DNA from: Granulicella mallensis
GTDB taxonomy: Bacteria; Acidobacteriota; Terriglobia; Terriglobales; Acidobacteriaceae
Assembly (NCBI RefSeq): GCF_014203225.1
Contig: NZ_JACHIO010000028.1
Span: 1 to 64,000, forward strand
DNA length: 64,000 nucleotides
Direction of reading: 5' to 3'
Shown: positions 51,576-59,498 of the stretch, one piece after another
How the letters are laid out: every line of letters begins with the position of its first letter
Position numbering within the stretch: position 1 is the first letter of the stretch
The notes under the pieces: model-generated
What the model saw: the letters and a program-made list of their open reading frames with translations, nothing else
Told to the model about the DNA's origin: nothing
The model's database searches: none
Program-made: the position numbers and the translations under genes

Positions 51576-51628
51576 ATCAATAAGTGCCGGCGGTTCTATT
51601 CGCAAAAGCTCGATCAATAAGGAGATAT

Positions 51629-52114
51629 ATGAGCACGATTACGCTGAAGGATTCGAAATTCGCAAACTACTCAAGCCTGTTGCTAAGAATGGGGCTTGGT
51701 GTTGGCTTCTTGTCGGCGGTGGCCGATCGATTCGGTTTGTGGGGAGCGTTTGGGCAACCCAATGTCGACTGGGGGAATTTCTCGCGGTTCCTGGAATATA
51801 CCCATACCCTCAATTGGTATCTGCCAGCAGGAATGATTCCGTTGCTGGGGATTGTCGCTACTGGTGCTGAAATTCTCCTCGGTCTTCTCCTTGTTATTGG
51901 CTGGCGTACACGCACCGCCGCGCTGTTAAGCGGAGTGCTTTTATCGATATTCGGGGTGGCGATGACACTTTCCCTGGGGATCAAGGCGCCCTTGAATTAC
52001 GCCGTATTCACAGGGATAGGAGGGAGCTTGCTTCTCGCGAGTTGTGAAGGCTTCGCCTTCAGCGTGGATGAGTTTCTGGTTCGTCGAAGCGCTCATCGGC
52101 TCGCCGAGCGGTGA
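51629..52114 (+). CDS. DoxX-family membrane protein
   Basis: A 161-residue protein with four hydrophobic helices: LLLRMGLGVGFLSAVADRFG, GMIPLLGIVATGAEILLGLL (with the GAEIxLG motif), TAALLSGVLLSIFGVAMTLS and TGIGGSLLLASCEGFAFSVD. This is the DoxX/DoxD-like fold, linked in other bacteria to quinone- or thiosulfate-related redox processes or to stress. ATG 51629 follows AAGGAGATAT. It lies 53 bp after the cupin gene and about 160 bp before the cytochrome P460 gene. Confidence 0.8.
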   Translation: MSTITLKDSKFANYSSLLLRMGLGVGFLSAVADRFGLWGAFGQPNVDWGNFSRFLEYTHTLNWYLPAGMIPLLGIVATGAEILLGLLLVIGWRTRTAALLSGVLLSIFGVAMTLSLGIKAPLNYAVFTGIGGSLLLASCEGFAFSVDEFLVRRSAHRLAER

Positions 52115-52276
52115 TCGCAAATTCGGCGAAAGAAAAGAAGCTAGGCATGATCGCTTCTGCGAACGCACAGCCCAACATTGAGATAAAAAGATGAAGTCAT
52201 CGAGACCTTTTGGGTTTCATCTTAAGCTCTGACGAAGAGCCGAGGGTAGTCTTCAAGGATTTAGAAGAGGTGCTTT

Positions 52277-52792
52277 ATGAAACGGATAGCTTTTACGCTG
52301 GTTGCAGTGGTAGCAGTGGCCGGCATCGCTGCCTTAACGGCCTGTGCCTCCGGACGTGCGGATGGAGAGGCATCCCTCGGAATCAAGCTTCCTCCCGGAT
52401 ACCGCGACTGGAGATTGATTTCCGTGGCCCACGAGGCAGGCAGCCTCAATGATCTCCGCGCCGTTCTGGGCAACGATGCAGCGATCGAGACGTATCGGAA
52501 AGAAACGCTTCCGTTTCCTGATGGCACAATCATCGCCCGATTGGCCTGGAGCTACGTTCCGTCTGAGGAAAACAACAAAGCGTTTGGCCGCGAACAGTCT
52601 TTCGTTGCCGGGGCTCCCACGAATGTCCAGTTGATGGTCAAGGACTCCAAAAAATATGCCGCGACCGGCGGCTGGGGATTCGCCCAATTCAAAGGCGGCA
52701 AACCTGCTGACGAGGCGGCGCTCAAAGGCTGCTTTTCTTGCCACGAGCCTGCCAAAGCTAATGACTTTGTCTTTACCCATTACGCGCACTGA
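52277..52792 (+). CDS. Cytochrome P460-family lipoprotein
   Basis: A 171-residue protein. A signal sequence ends in a lipobox (AALTAC, Cys 23). The P460 domain follows: LPPGYRDWRLISVAHEAGSL, GNDAAIETYRKETLPFPDGT and AATGGWGFAQFKGGKPADEA, then the heme-c site CFSCH (Cys 152, Cys 155, His 156) near the C-terminus. P460-type cytochromes oxidise hydroxylamine or detoxify nitrogen oxides in some organisms, but most soil homologues have no known reaction. An AGAAGAGGTG ribosome site precedes the ATG. It is the last gene of the cupin-DoxX group. Confidence 0.85.
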   Translation: MKRIAFTLVAVVAVAGIAALTACASGRADGEASLGIKLPPGYRDWRLISVAHEAGSLNDLRAVLGNDAAIETYRKETLPFPDGTIIARLAWSYVPSEENNKAFGREQSFVAGAPTNVQLMVKDSKKYAATGGWGFAQFKGGKPADEAALKGCFSCHEPAKANDFVFTHYAH

Positions 52793-53117
52793 AGGCATGG
52801 CTTTATCTTCGTTGCGGGACGGACAGGCTAATGACCTTGTCCTGAACGATCTGCGGAAGGCGGTATCGCGCTATTTTGTGTGCACTCGAGCTCTAGGTAT
52901 TTGTAGGTGTCGCGCCCTTCCGGGGTCAGGTCCAGCAGCCATCATTTGCGCTGTGTGAAGGCCTGTCTGGCGTTCTGTTTCTTCATCGGGTTCTTCATCA
53001 GGGGCATGGACTGAAGAAAGTTTGTATTGTCGATACCCTTCGGTACCTCCTGTACGTCCATATCCTCAGATATATCCTATATTCAACTAAAGAATCCAAA
53101 TAGTCAGAGGAAACGTC
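52793..53117. other. Gap without a convincing gene
   Basis: The 325-bp gap before the thioredoxin-like gene shows no supported gene. A minus-strand reading near 52875-52935 gives a short LTPEGR-like phrase as seen in MarR-type proteins, but stops lie close by and I do not call a gene or pseudogene. AGAGGA at about 53105 is the ribosome site of the next gene. Confidence 0.35.
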
Positions 53118-55031
53118 ATGATTCTCGCTACAGGAGTCCCTGGGAAATTTTTCCAATCTTCTTTCGCAGCCCGTACTGCATCCGCTGTCGTCTTTTCTGG
53201 CTTGTTTGTGCTCACCTCGCTGGCAGCTGCGGCTCAGGCCGCCCCCGCCATGCGTAAGGCTGCCGATGAACGGGCCTATGCAGCGGCTGCAGCCACCGCC
53301 GATCCGGTCCAGCGGGTCACTGCTCTCGATTCCTTCATCAAAACCTATCCCAAGAGCCATCAGATAGGCCGCGCAAGGTCCTTGCGCCTCAATACGCTGA
53401 TCGATTACCTGCCCGACCATACCGACGATCTGAAACGCGCCGAAAAAGACGAAATCCGCTCTTCCGACAAGGGCTTTGAGCGTCTTGAGAGCGAAGCTGA
53501 GATCGCTGAAAGATATGCCGAAGCGGGCCCCAATGGCATTCTTCTGCCTGAAGCGGAAAAACTCGCCACACACGCCGAACATCACCTCGACGAAGCAACG
53601 TGGGACAGCGGGCAAACCGAACTCTATAAGCAGTTCAAGGTCGCGCTCCCTCAGCCGGATAAACTCCATCAGGTTTACGTCGAATCAACTGCCAATATCT
53701 ACCTCGCACTTGCCGACGTCTACATCCATGAGCACAAGTTCGCGGAAGCCAAGCCTCTGCTCGACAAGGCTTACGCTATTCAACCTGCAGACGTCGCTAC
53801 AAACGCCATCCGCGCTGAATATGCACTCGCTAATCACGACAACTCAGACGCGCTCACCTACTTCGAGCGCGCCGCCGTCGCCAACGACATCTCAGAGCTC
53901 TTCAGCGATCTCGCAAAGAAGTACCATGCCACGCTCGTCCAGCTGTATCGCGACGCAAACAACGGCAGCGACTCCGGCCTCGACACAGCACTGGATGCCC
54001 GTTATAACGAGGTCTTTCCAGCACCCTTTACGCCGGAGAAAGTCGCACCTATCCATTCCGGTCACGTCGCTCTGCTTGAGCTCTTCACGGGCTCCGGCTG
54101 CCCGCCTTGCATCGGTGGAGACCTCGCCGTCGATGCGCTCCTGGCGCAATATCCCCGCACTGATCTGATTGCTCTCACCTTCGATGAGCACGTCCCACGG
54201 CCTGATCCGCTTACCAACCCGGACTCTGTCGCGCGCGCAGAACTCTTTCACGCCATCCATACTCCCGGCTTCGTCCTCGACGGCACCCCGTTGTCCATCT
54301 ATGGCAGTTATCGTGACCACAGCAAAGAAGTCTACGCCAAGCTGCAGACAATGACCGCGACCGAGATTGCCGCGCCCTCCAATGTCAAGCTCACTCTTAC
54401 GGCCAGCTTTTCCATGGCAGGTGAGATCCAGGTGCATGCAGACGTTACCACCGGCATGCAGGAAGAAACCACGAAGCTCATCACTGAACCCAAACCGACC
54501 GAGCCGCCCAAGAAGCCGGAAGAAGCAAAGAAAGAGTCCGACGCCGCGAAGAAAGAAGACAAAAAGCAAAAGCCCGCAGCCGCAGCCGCAGCCGCACCCG
54601 CCGTGGCCGCCGCGCCTCCTCTGCCGCCGGTTCCACACCTCGTCGTCAATTTCGCTCTGGTTGAAGACGACATTCGCTACAGCGGCGAAAATGGAATCCG
54701 CTTCCACCGCATGGTCGTGCGCTCGCTCGCCAAGCCTGCAGACACCGGCTTTCCGCTCGACTTCAACAAGACCACCACCGCTGATGCATCCTTCAACATG
54801 GCAGCCATCTCCGCCAAGTTACACGACTATCTCGTCGGCTACGCGCAGTCCAATGACAAATTCGGCCCTCTGCAATGGCGCTCTATGCCCACGACGATGA
54901 ACCCGCAACACCTTTACGTTGTCGCCTGGGTGCAGGACACAACCACGAATCGCGTCCTCCAGTCCGCCATCGCCGCCATCAACGGACAATCTACAAATAC
55001 AAGCGAAACAGCCTATAAGGAGTCGAACTGA
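53118..55031 (+). CDS. Secreted TPR and thioredoxin-like protein with charged linker
   Basis: A 637-residue protein. A signal sequence (TASAVVFSGLFVLTSLAAAA) is followed by alpha-helical TPR-like repeats (about 40-310, e.g. IYLALADVYIHEHKFAEAKP and DVATNAIRAEYALANHDNSD), then a thioredoxin-like domain (LLELFTGSGCPPCIGGDLAV, CxxC at about 328/331). A long Lys/Glu/Ala/Pro-rich linker (about 455-500) separates it from a C-terminal beta-type region. The CxxC sequence CPPC differs from the usual thioredoxin CGPC. It is directly followed by a DsbD-N-like protein (2 bp gap), so the pair probably works in extracytoplasmic thiol chemistry. The function is inferred. Confidence 0.7.
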   Translation: MILATGVPGKFFQSSFAARTASAVVFSGLFVLTSLAAAAQAAPAMRKAADERAYAAAAATADPVQRVTALDSFIKTYPKSHQIGRARSLRLNTLIDYLPDHTDDLKRAEKDEIRSSDKGFERLESEAEIAERYAEAGPNGILLPEAEKLATHAEHHLDEATWDSGQTELYKQFKVALPQPDKLHQVYVESTANIYLALADVYIHEHKFAEAKPLLDKAYAIQPADVATNAIRAEYALANHDNSDALTYFERAAVANDISELFSDLAKKYHATLVQLYRDANNGSDSGLDTALDARYNEVFPAPFTPEKVAPIHSGHVALLELFTGSGCPPCIGGDLAVDALLAQYPRTDLIALTFDEHVPRPDPLTNPDSVARAELFHAIHTPGFVLDGTPLSIYGSYRDHSKEVYAKLQTMTATEIAAPSNVKLTLTASFSMAGEIQVHADVTTGMQEETTKLITEPKPTEPPKKPEEAKKESDAAKKEDKKQKPAAAAAAAPAVAAAPPLPPVPHLVVNFALVEDDIRYSGENGIRFHRMVVRSLAKPADTGFPLDFNKTTTADASFNMAAISAKLHDYLVGYAQSNDKFGPLQWRSMPTTMNPQHLYVVAWVQDTTTNRVLQSAIAAINGQSTNTSETAYKESN

Positions 55032-55033
55032 CC

Positions 55034-55516
55034 ATGCGTAACGCCCTCAACTATTTCACTCTGCTCATCGCCTGTGCTGCCGCGACTCCCGCTGCTGTGG
55101 CGCAGGCCCACAACCCCGTTGCGTGGACCGTCAAGTCCGCCCCGCATTCCAGCGTCAAGCCTGGCAGCAAGTTTACGGTTGCCGTCACCGGCACCGTCGA
55201 ACCAGGCTGGCACCTCTACGCCATGGAAGAACCCGACGGCGGCCCTATCGCCACGCAGGTAGGCCTTGCGGAAGGAGACCCGGCCGACCTGCTCCACGTC
55301 AGCGCCAGCAAGCCCCAAACCGTGCATGACAACTCCTTCAACCTCGACACTCCCGTCTATCTCGCCACGGCCGAGTTCACGCTCCACCTCCAGGCCGCTG
55401 CGTCCCCGTCGGCCAAACCACTGCACGTCCTCGTGCGTTACCAATCCTGCAACAACAACATGTGTCTTCCACCGCGCACCTCAACTATCGAGGTGCCGGT
55501 CCACATCGGTCAGTAG
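55034..55516 (+). CDS. DsbD N-terminal-domain-like secreted protein
   Basis: A 160-residue protein with a signal sequence (LNYFTLLIACAAATPAAVAQ) and the immunoglobulin-like DsbD-alpha fold: VKPGSKFTVAVTGTVEPGWH and LYAME, then LVRYQSCNNNMCLPPRTSTI. The Cys pair in QSCNNNMCLPP corresponds to the redox pair of DsbD-alpha (CxxxxxC). There is no DsbD membrane domain, so electrons must come from elsewhere. It is 2 bp from the thioredoxin-like gene and has AAGGAG as ribosome site. Confidence 0.82.
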   Translation: MRNALNYFTLLIACAAATPAAVAQAHNPVAWTVKSAPHSSVKPGSKFTVAVTGTVEPGWHLYAMEEPDGGPIATQVGLAEGDPADLLHVSASKPQTVHDNSFNLDTPVYLATAEFTLHLQAAASPSAKPLHVLVRYQSCNNNMCLPPRTSTIEVPVHIGQ

Positions 55517-55659
55517 TCACAGCCCGTAACTCCGAGCATTTTTGTCACAGCAAAGGCTGCGGGTTCGAGCCTAGTCGTTCCCGCGGCTGAACCATGCAAG
55601 GGTTTAGCTGCAGTGGGATGAATAGGGAAGCGCCTCCGGGGTGTTGATCCGTTCGCGGG

Positions 55660-56184
55660 CTAAGGTTGAACCGAAGACGCTCCGGCTGAAGGAAGCGCCG
55701 TGGATACTTTTTTCCCTTCCATGGATGCCTCCTGAGTCGCTAGATTGTGCTCAACCCTATCTAAAGAGTGGAGCATGGATGTCCTTGTTGGATCGGGCGG
55801 ATGATCCGACACTGTGTTACGAATCTCGTCCAGCTCGGCTTCCGATACTTTGATCGCATTCAATGTTTGATCGAGTTTGCCTTGGAGTGCCTCTTGCTTG
55901 GCGCGCTCCTGAATCAGGGCTAATTGCGTCTGATACTGATTCGAGTCGTTCAGCCTGGCAAGTAGCAGCGTAAAGCAAAGAATTCCAAGCATGAGCGCGG
56001 CATAAATAGCACGGTATCTGTTACGCCTCGTATGGGTGATGTGCATAGGGAGAGATTCGATCGTGAGATGACTGTTCGAAAAGGCAACCAGAATCTGAAC
56101 GAATCCGAGACATACCACTGTCCAGAACGATGCCCAGTAATGCACGGCGAAAAAAGAATAGTTCCACATGCTCAGAAGTAACAA
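55660..56184 (-). CDS. Membrane protein with coiled-coil tail, function unknown
   Basis: A 174-residue protein with two membrane segments (FWTVVCLGFVQILVAFSNSH and YRAIYAALMLGILCFTLLLA), then a charged coiled-coil-like stretch (LIQERAKQEALQGKLDQTLN, AIKVSEAELDEIRNTV) and a low-complexity C-terminus (SSVQP). No family motif is evident. It is a solitary minus-strand gene with hairpins in the gap towards the next gene. Confidence 0.5.
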   Translation of the reverse strand: MLLLSMWNYSFFAVHYWASFWTVVCLGFVQILVAFSNSHLTIESLPMHITHTRRNRYRAIYAALMLGILCFTLLLARLNDSNQYQTQLALIQERAKQEALQGKLDQTLNAIKVSEAELDEIRNTVSDHPPDPTRTSMLHSLDRVEHNLATQEASMEGKKVSTALPSAGASSVQP

Positions 56185-56300
56185 TTCGCAGGCTCCAGGT
56201 TCTCCATCATAATTCCTTGCGAATATAGCGATTGAAGCATGGTCGAAACCAGCTAGAGCAAGCTTCCTGTAGGTGTATAGCGGAGCCGTGACATTTATGG

Positions 56301-56362
56301 CCGTTTTTCCCCAGAAAAACGGTGCTGCACGCCCGATTCAACTTCCCAGTAACAGGGAAGTT
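56301..56362 (-). terminator. Two hairpins downstream of the DUF4239 gene
   Basis: Two perfect 8-bp stems lie in the 181-bp gap: CCGTTTTT/AAAAACGG (56301-56308 and 56315-56322) and AACTTCCC/GGGAAGTT (56340-56347 and 56355-56362). The second ends 3 bases from the stop of the minus-strand gene at 56366, as expected of a terminator; the first adds U-rich stems on the minus strand. Together they probably stop transcription of that gene. Confidence 0.6.
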
Positions 56363-56365
56363 GCT

Positions 56366-57118
56366 CTAGTGCATGGTTTGGAGAAGATCATTGAAGGCTT
56401 GATTCCCGGAGAGGGTGACAAGACCCGATATGGGATCTTCGATGTCCAGCGTGGTGTAGACGGTCAGCGAGATGACTGCGGCGAAGACGATACTGTGCAA
56501 CCAGCTTGGCCTGGTGCCGGTCATGCCGAAGCCCGCCAATAGCGCGGAGGCGCAGGCCAGCGAAAAGAGCAGGATCAGGATGATCGGTGGAGGATGCATG
56601 CTGAAGGTGTTCTTGCGGGTCGCGGTGATGTCCATCATGCTGCCGATGGCAGGGATCAACAGCTTGTTCGCGTCAGAGTTCGCTCCGGGACGGGTTGCGG
56701 CTGCGAAGGAGTCTTTCCAGATCTTCTTTTGAAGACTGCCGGTCTGGTTGGCGGCGTCAATGGCCCCGGTGTGACCGAGCAGCGTCTGCTCGCGGAGCAG
56801 GGTGTAGTCGCGGAAGGTCTGACGAAGGGCGGGCTGAGCATCAGCGGGGAGCAGGTCGAGCCGGAGGTAGGCGGTGTTGATGGTGTTGGCCTCCTGGACG
56901 ATGAGCTGGCGATGGGTGTCGTAGCGTCCCATGGCCCCGGAGAAGGTGAAGGCGAGCAGAAGACCGAAGAGCGCGAAGACGGCAGACTGCATCGCGGCCG
57001 CGCCGGGAACGTCGGTATGGGCTGCAATGGCACGATGGCGCAACCGCCGGCCGAGCTCGATGCAGAGCAGCATGGCGAGGAAGAGTCCGGGGACGTGGAA
57101 GCGGGAGATGGTCAGCAT
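56366..57118 (-). CDS. Bestrophin-like (DUF4239) membrane protein
   Basis: A 250-residue protein with an N-terminal helix, a second helix (MQSAVFALFGLLLAFTFSGA), a soluble region (YDTHRQLIVQEANTINTAYL, DLLPADAQPALRQTFRDYTL) and two C-terminal helices (PPPIILILLFSLACASALLA, WLHSIVFAAVISLTVYTTLD). This is the DUF4239 pattern (E-x-N-x-I-x-T-A-Y-L), common in soil bacteria with unknown function. The C-terminus has DIEDPISGLVTLS, also typical (LDIExPRxGxI). It is a monocistronic minus-strand gene. Confidence 0.78.
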   Translation of the reverse strand: MLTISRFHVPGLFLAMLLCIELGRRLRHRAIAAHTDVPGAAAMQSAVFALFGLLLAFTFSGAMGRYDTHRQLIVQEANTINTAYLRLDLLPADAQPALRQTFRDYTLLREQTLLGHTGAIDAANQTGSLQKKIWKDSFAAATRPGANSDANKLLIPAIGSMMDITATRKNTFSMHPPPIILILLFSLACASALLAGFGMTGTRPSWLHSIVFAAVISLTVYTTLDIEDPISGLVTLSGNQAFNDLLQTMH

Positions 57119-57438
57119 GTTTTTCGCGGGAGAAGCGAGACGATCATAGCAAATGCCCGTTACGTGGTTTCGATCTGGCTCATTAGCTCCAAATCGACAC
57201 CTGGAGATGGCCCTGTTATCGGTTGGGGTATCTTTCTGTAGCTTGGCGCTGGTATCTTTCCAAGCATCGAGCAGATGCGGTTACGGATGTATCCGAAACA
57301 GAAAGCCTACAGGCCAGGAGAGCATCGCAACCTGGGAACAGCTCTGCCGTATTGCCTATGTTCTATCCGGTGATGGACCTTCTCACCGGGTAATTGATTG
57401 TCACCGAGCTATCTTCAACCCTCTTTCTACGAGACCTA
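57119..57438. promoter_or_regulatory. Promoter region of the galactoside operon, with inverted repeat
   Basis: The 320-bp gap between the divergent DUF4239 and SSS genes shows no small gene. CCGGTGA (57367-57373) and TCACCGG (57383-57389) form an inverted repeat with a 9-base spacer about 50 bp before the symporter start, a plausible operator position. No regulator for it is identifiable nearby; the GntR gene at the right edge is one candidate. Confidence 0.4.
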
Positions 57439-59163
57439 ATGACCGCTCTTACGCTTATCTTTTCCACTCAACTTACCCACCTTGCTCCGATCGACATTCT
57501 GATTCTTGTTCTTTATTTCGCAGTCGTGATCTTCATTGGTTTCTATGTGAAGGGGTCTACGAATACCAGTGAAGAGTTCTTTCTCGCGGGGCGCGAGATG
57601 TCGGCGTGGGTTGCCGGGTTGAGCTTTGTATCGGCCAACCTGGGGTCACTGGAGTTGATGGGATGGGCGGGCGCGGCGTACCAGTACGGCATGCTGGCGA
57701 CGCACTGGTACTGGATCGGCGCGATTCCGGCGATGCTGTTCCTGGGCATCGTGATGATGCCGTTCTACTACATCTCGAAGACGCATTCGGTGCCGGGATA
57801 CCTGCAACTGCGTTTCGGTGAAGGCGCACGCTGTGTGAGCGCGGTGAGCTTCGCCTTGATGACGATCCTGATGTCGGGCGTCAACATGTATGCGATGGCA
57901 CTGGTGATGAACGTCATCCTGGGCTGGAATATCAGCTTCTCCATCTGGGTCGGCGCAATCACGGTGGCCGTGTATGTGATGCTGGGCGGCCTGCGCTCCG
58001 CCATCATCAATGAGGTTCTGCAGTTTGTGCTGATCTGGGCCGGTGCGGCGCTGATCCCGATCCTCGGCCTGGTGGAAGCCGGAGGCTGGAGCAATCTCAA
58101 GGCGCAGATCGCTCACAATGTCGGCTCAACCGACTACACGCACATGTGGACCACGCTGGGCCACTTCCGCGATAACCCGATGGGTGTGCACTGGACGGGC
58201 ATCGTCTTTGGCCTGGGCTTTGTGGTGAGCTTTGGATACTGGACCACCGACTTCCTGGTCGTCCAGCGTGTGTTGAGTGCCAACAATCTGCGAGCCGCCA
58301 AGATGGCCCCGATCATCGGTGCGGCGTTCAAGATGGCGGTCCCGTTCATCGTGATCGTGCCAGGCTTGCTGGCTCTGGCCGTCTTGAAAAATCCCGATGG
58401 TTCGATCCTTCACCTGGTTGGCGAGAACGCCGTGAACGCGCAGCATCCGTACAGCTATAACGAAGTGCTGCCGTTGATGCTGATTCGCTACTGCGGTCCG
58501 GGGTTGCTGGGGCTCGGCATTACGGCATTGGTGGCGGGCTTCATGAGCGGTATGGCCGGCAACGTGAGCGCGTTCTCCACGGTGTGGACCTATGACCTCT
58601 ACGGTGCGTTCATCAACAAAAAGGCAAGCGACAAGCACTATGTCGCGATGGGCCGCTGGTCGACCGTGATCGGCATGCTGGTCTCCATTGGCACGGCCTA
58701 CCTGGTGGCGCATGCGGCCTCGATCATGGACTACGTGCAGGCGCTCTTCAGCTTTTTTATCGCTCCGCTGTTCGGTACGGTCGTACTGGGCATGCTGTGG
58801 AAGCGTGCGACCAAGGCGGGCGGTTTCTGGGGCCTGCTGGCTGGAACCGTCAGTTCGATCGGCATGTGGCTCTATACGACGTACGGCGGAGCGGCGGCGT
58901 TGAGCCGCATCGCTCTCTCGGCGGATGCGAGGCCGATGGCGGAGAATCTCTATCGTGCTCTTTGGAGTTGGATCATCTGCGTAGCCGTAACCGTGGTCGT
59001 GAGCTACGTAACGAAGCCGACTCCTGAGGCACAGCTTGCCGGGCTCGTCTATGGCGCAACACCGATTCCGGACGACGGAGCCACTACGTTGTGGCAGAAG
59101 CCGATCTTCTGGGCGGTTGTAGTCATCATCGTCTTCTTTATTTTGAACATCGTTTTCTTCTAA
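57439..59163 (+). CDS. Sodium:solute symporter (SSS family), sugar transporter candidate
   Basis: A 574-residue protein with 13-14 helices. AVVIFIGFYVKGSTNTSEEF and FLAGREMSAWVAGLSFVSAN match the SSS signature, followed by GSLELMGWAGAAYQYGM, MMPFYYISKTHSVPGYLQLR and a late ALVAGFMSGMAGNVSAFSTV. This is the SGLT-like sugar branch by its length and spacing. The ATG at 57439 is preferred over an upstream TTG. A small membrane protein and a secreted GH42 enzyme follow, so galactose or a galactoside product is the probable substrate (inference). Confidence 0.85.
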   Translation: MTALTLIFSTQLTHLAPIDILILVLYFAVVIFIGFYVKGSTNTSEEFFLAGREMSAWVAGLSFVSANLGSLELMGWAGAAYQYGMLATHWYWIGAIPAMLFLGIVMMPFYYISKTHSVPGYLQLRFGEGARCVSAVSFALMTILMSGVNMYAMALVMNVILGWNISFSIWVGAITVAVYVMLGGLRSAIINEVLQFVLIWAGAALIPILGLVEAGGWSNLKAQIAHNVGSTDYTHMWTTLGHFRDNPMGVHWTGIVFGLGFVVSFGYWTTDFLVVQRVLSANNLRAAKMAPIIGAAFKMAVPFIVIVPGLLALAVLKNPDGSILHLVGENAVNAQHPYSYNEVLPLMLIRYCGPGLLGLGITALVAGFMSGMAGNVSAFSTVWTYDLYGAFINKKASDKHYVAMGRWSTVIGMLVSIGTAYLVAHAASIMDYVQALFSFFIAPLFGTVVLGMLWKRATKAGGFWGLLAGTVSSIGMWLYTTYGGAAALSRIALSADARPMAENLYRALWSWIICVAVTVVVSYVTKPTPEAQLAGLVYGATPIPDDGATTLWQKPIFWAVVVIIVFFILNIVFF

Positions 59164-59202
59164 CGGACAGGACCGCGCAACGCGCGCGAGGAGGTACTTC
59201 TT

Positions 59203-59430
59203 ATGGCAGAGGGAACAGGACGGGGCGAGGCTCTTTCAATCTGGTTCTTTGTAGGAGGGCTGGCACTGCTCTATGGGCTGGTGTTGACGCCCTATGGCGC
59301 ATGGGCCTGGTTTACGCACCATGAGGCGCCAACGGTGCTCAATCAGCTTCATCCCACCTTTTGGTGGGGACTTCTGATGTCAATCTTTGGCGCTTTCTAC
59401 ACGATTCGGTTTCGGCCCGGCAAGGGCTAA
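59203..59430 (+). CDS. Small two-helix membrane protein beside the SSS symporter
   Basis: A 75-residue protein with two hydrophobic segments (ALSIWFFVGGLALLYGLVLT and HPTFWWGLLMSIFGAFYTIR) and a charged C-terminus. The ATG at 59203 has a strong GAGGAGGT site. It starts 39 bp after the symporter gene. A tightly linked small membrane partner is seen for other SSS transporters; its role here (accessory subunit) is inference. Confidence 0.75.
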   Translation: MAEGTGRGEALSIWFFVGGLALLYGLVLTPYGAWAWFTHHEAPTVLNQLHPTFWWGLLMSIFGAFYTIRFRPGKG

Positions 59431-59498
59431 GACCGAATCGTTTTTCGTTTTACGGCAGCTTGCAGATGTGAACTACCTATACAAAGGGATCAATCTCT

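Noticed and set aside
52875-52935. MarR-like LTPEGR fragment on the minus strand
   Set aside because: Only one short phrase matches; stop codons are close, so a pseudogene cannot be supported.
53892-54707. Minus-strand frame with Cys/Gly-rich low-complexity tract
   Set aside because: It is the complement of the Lys/Ala/Pro-rich linker of the thioredoxin-like protein, not a gene.
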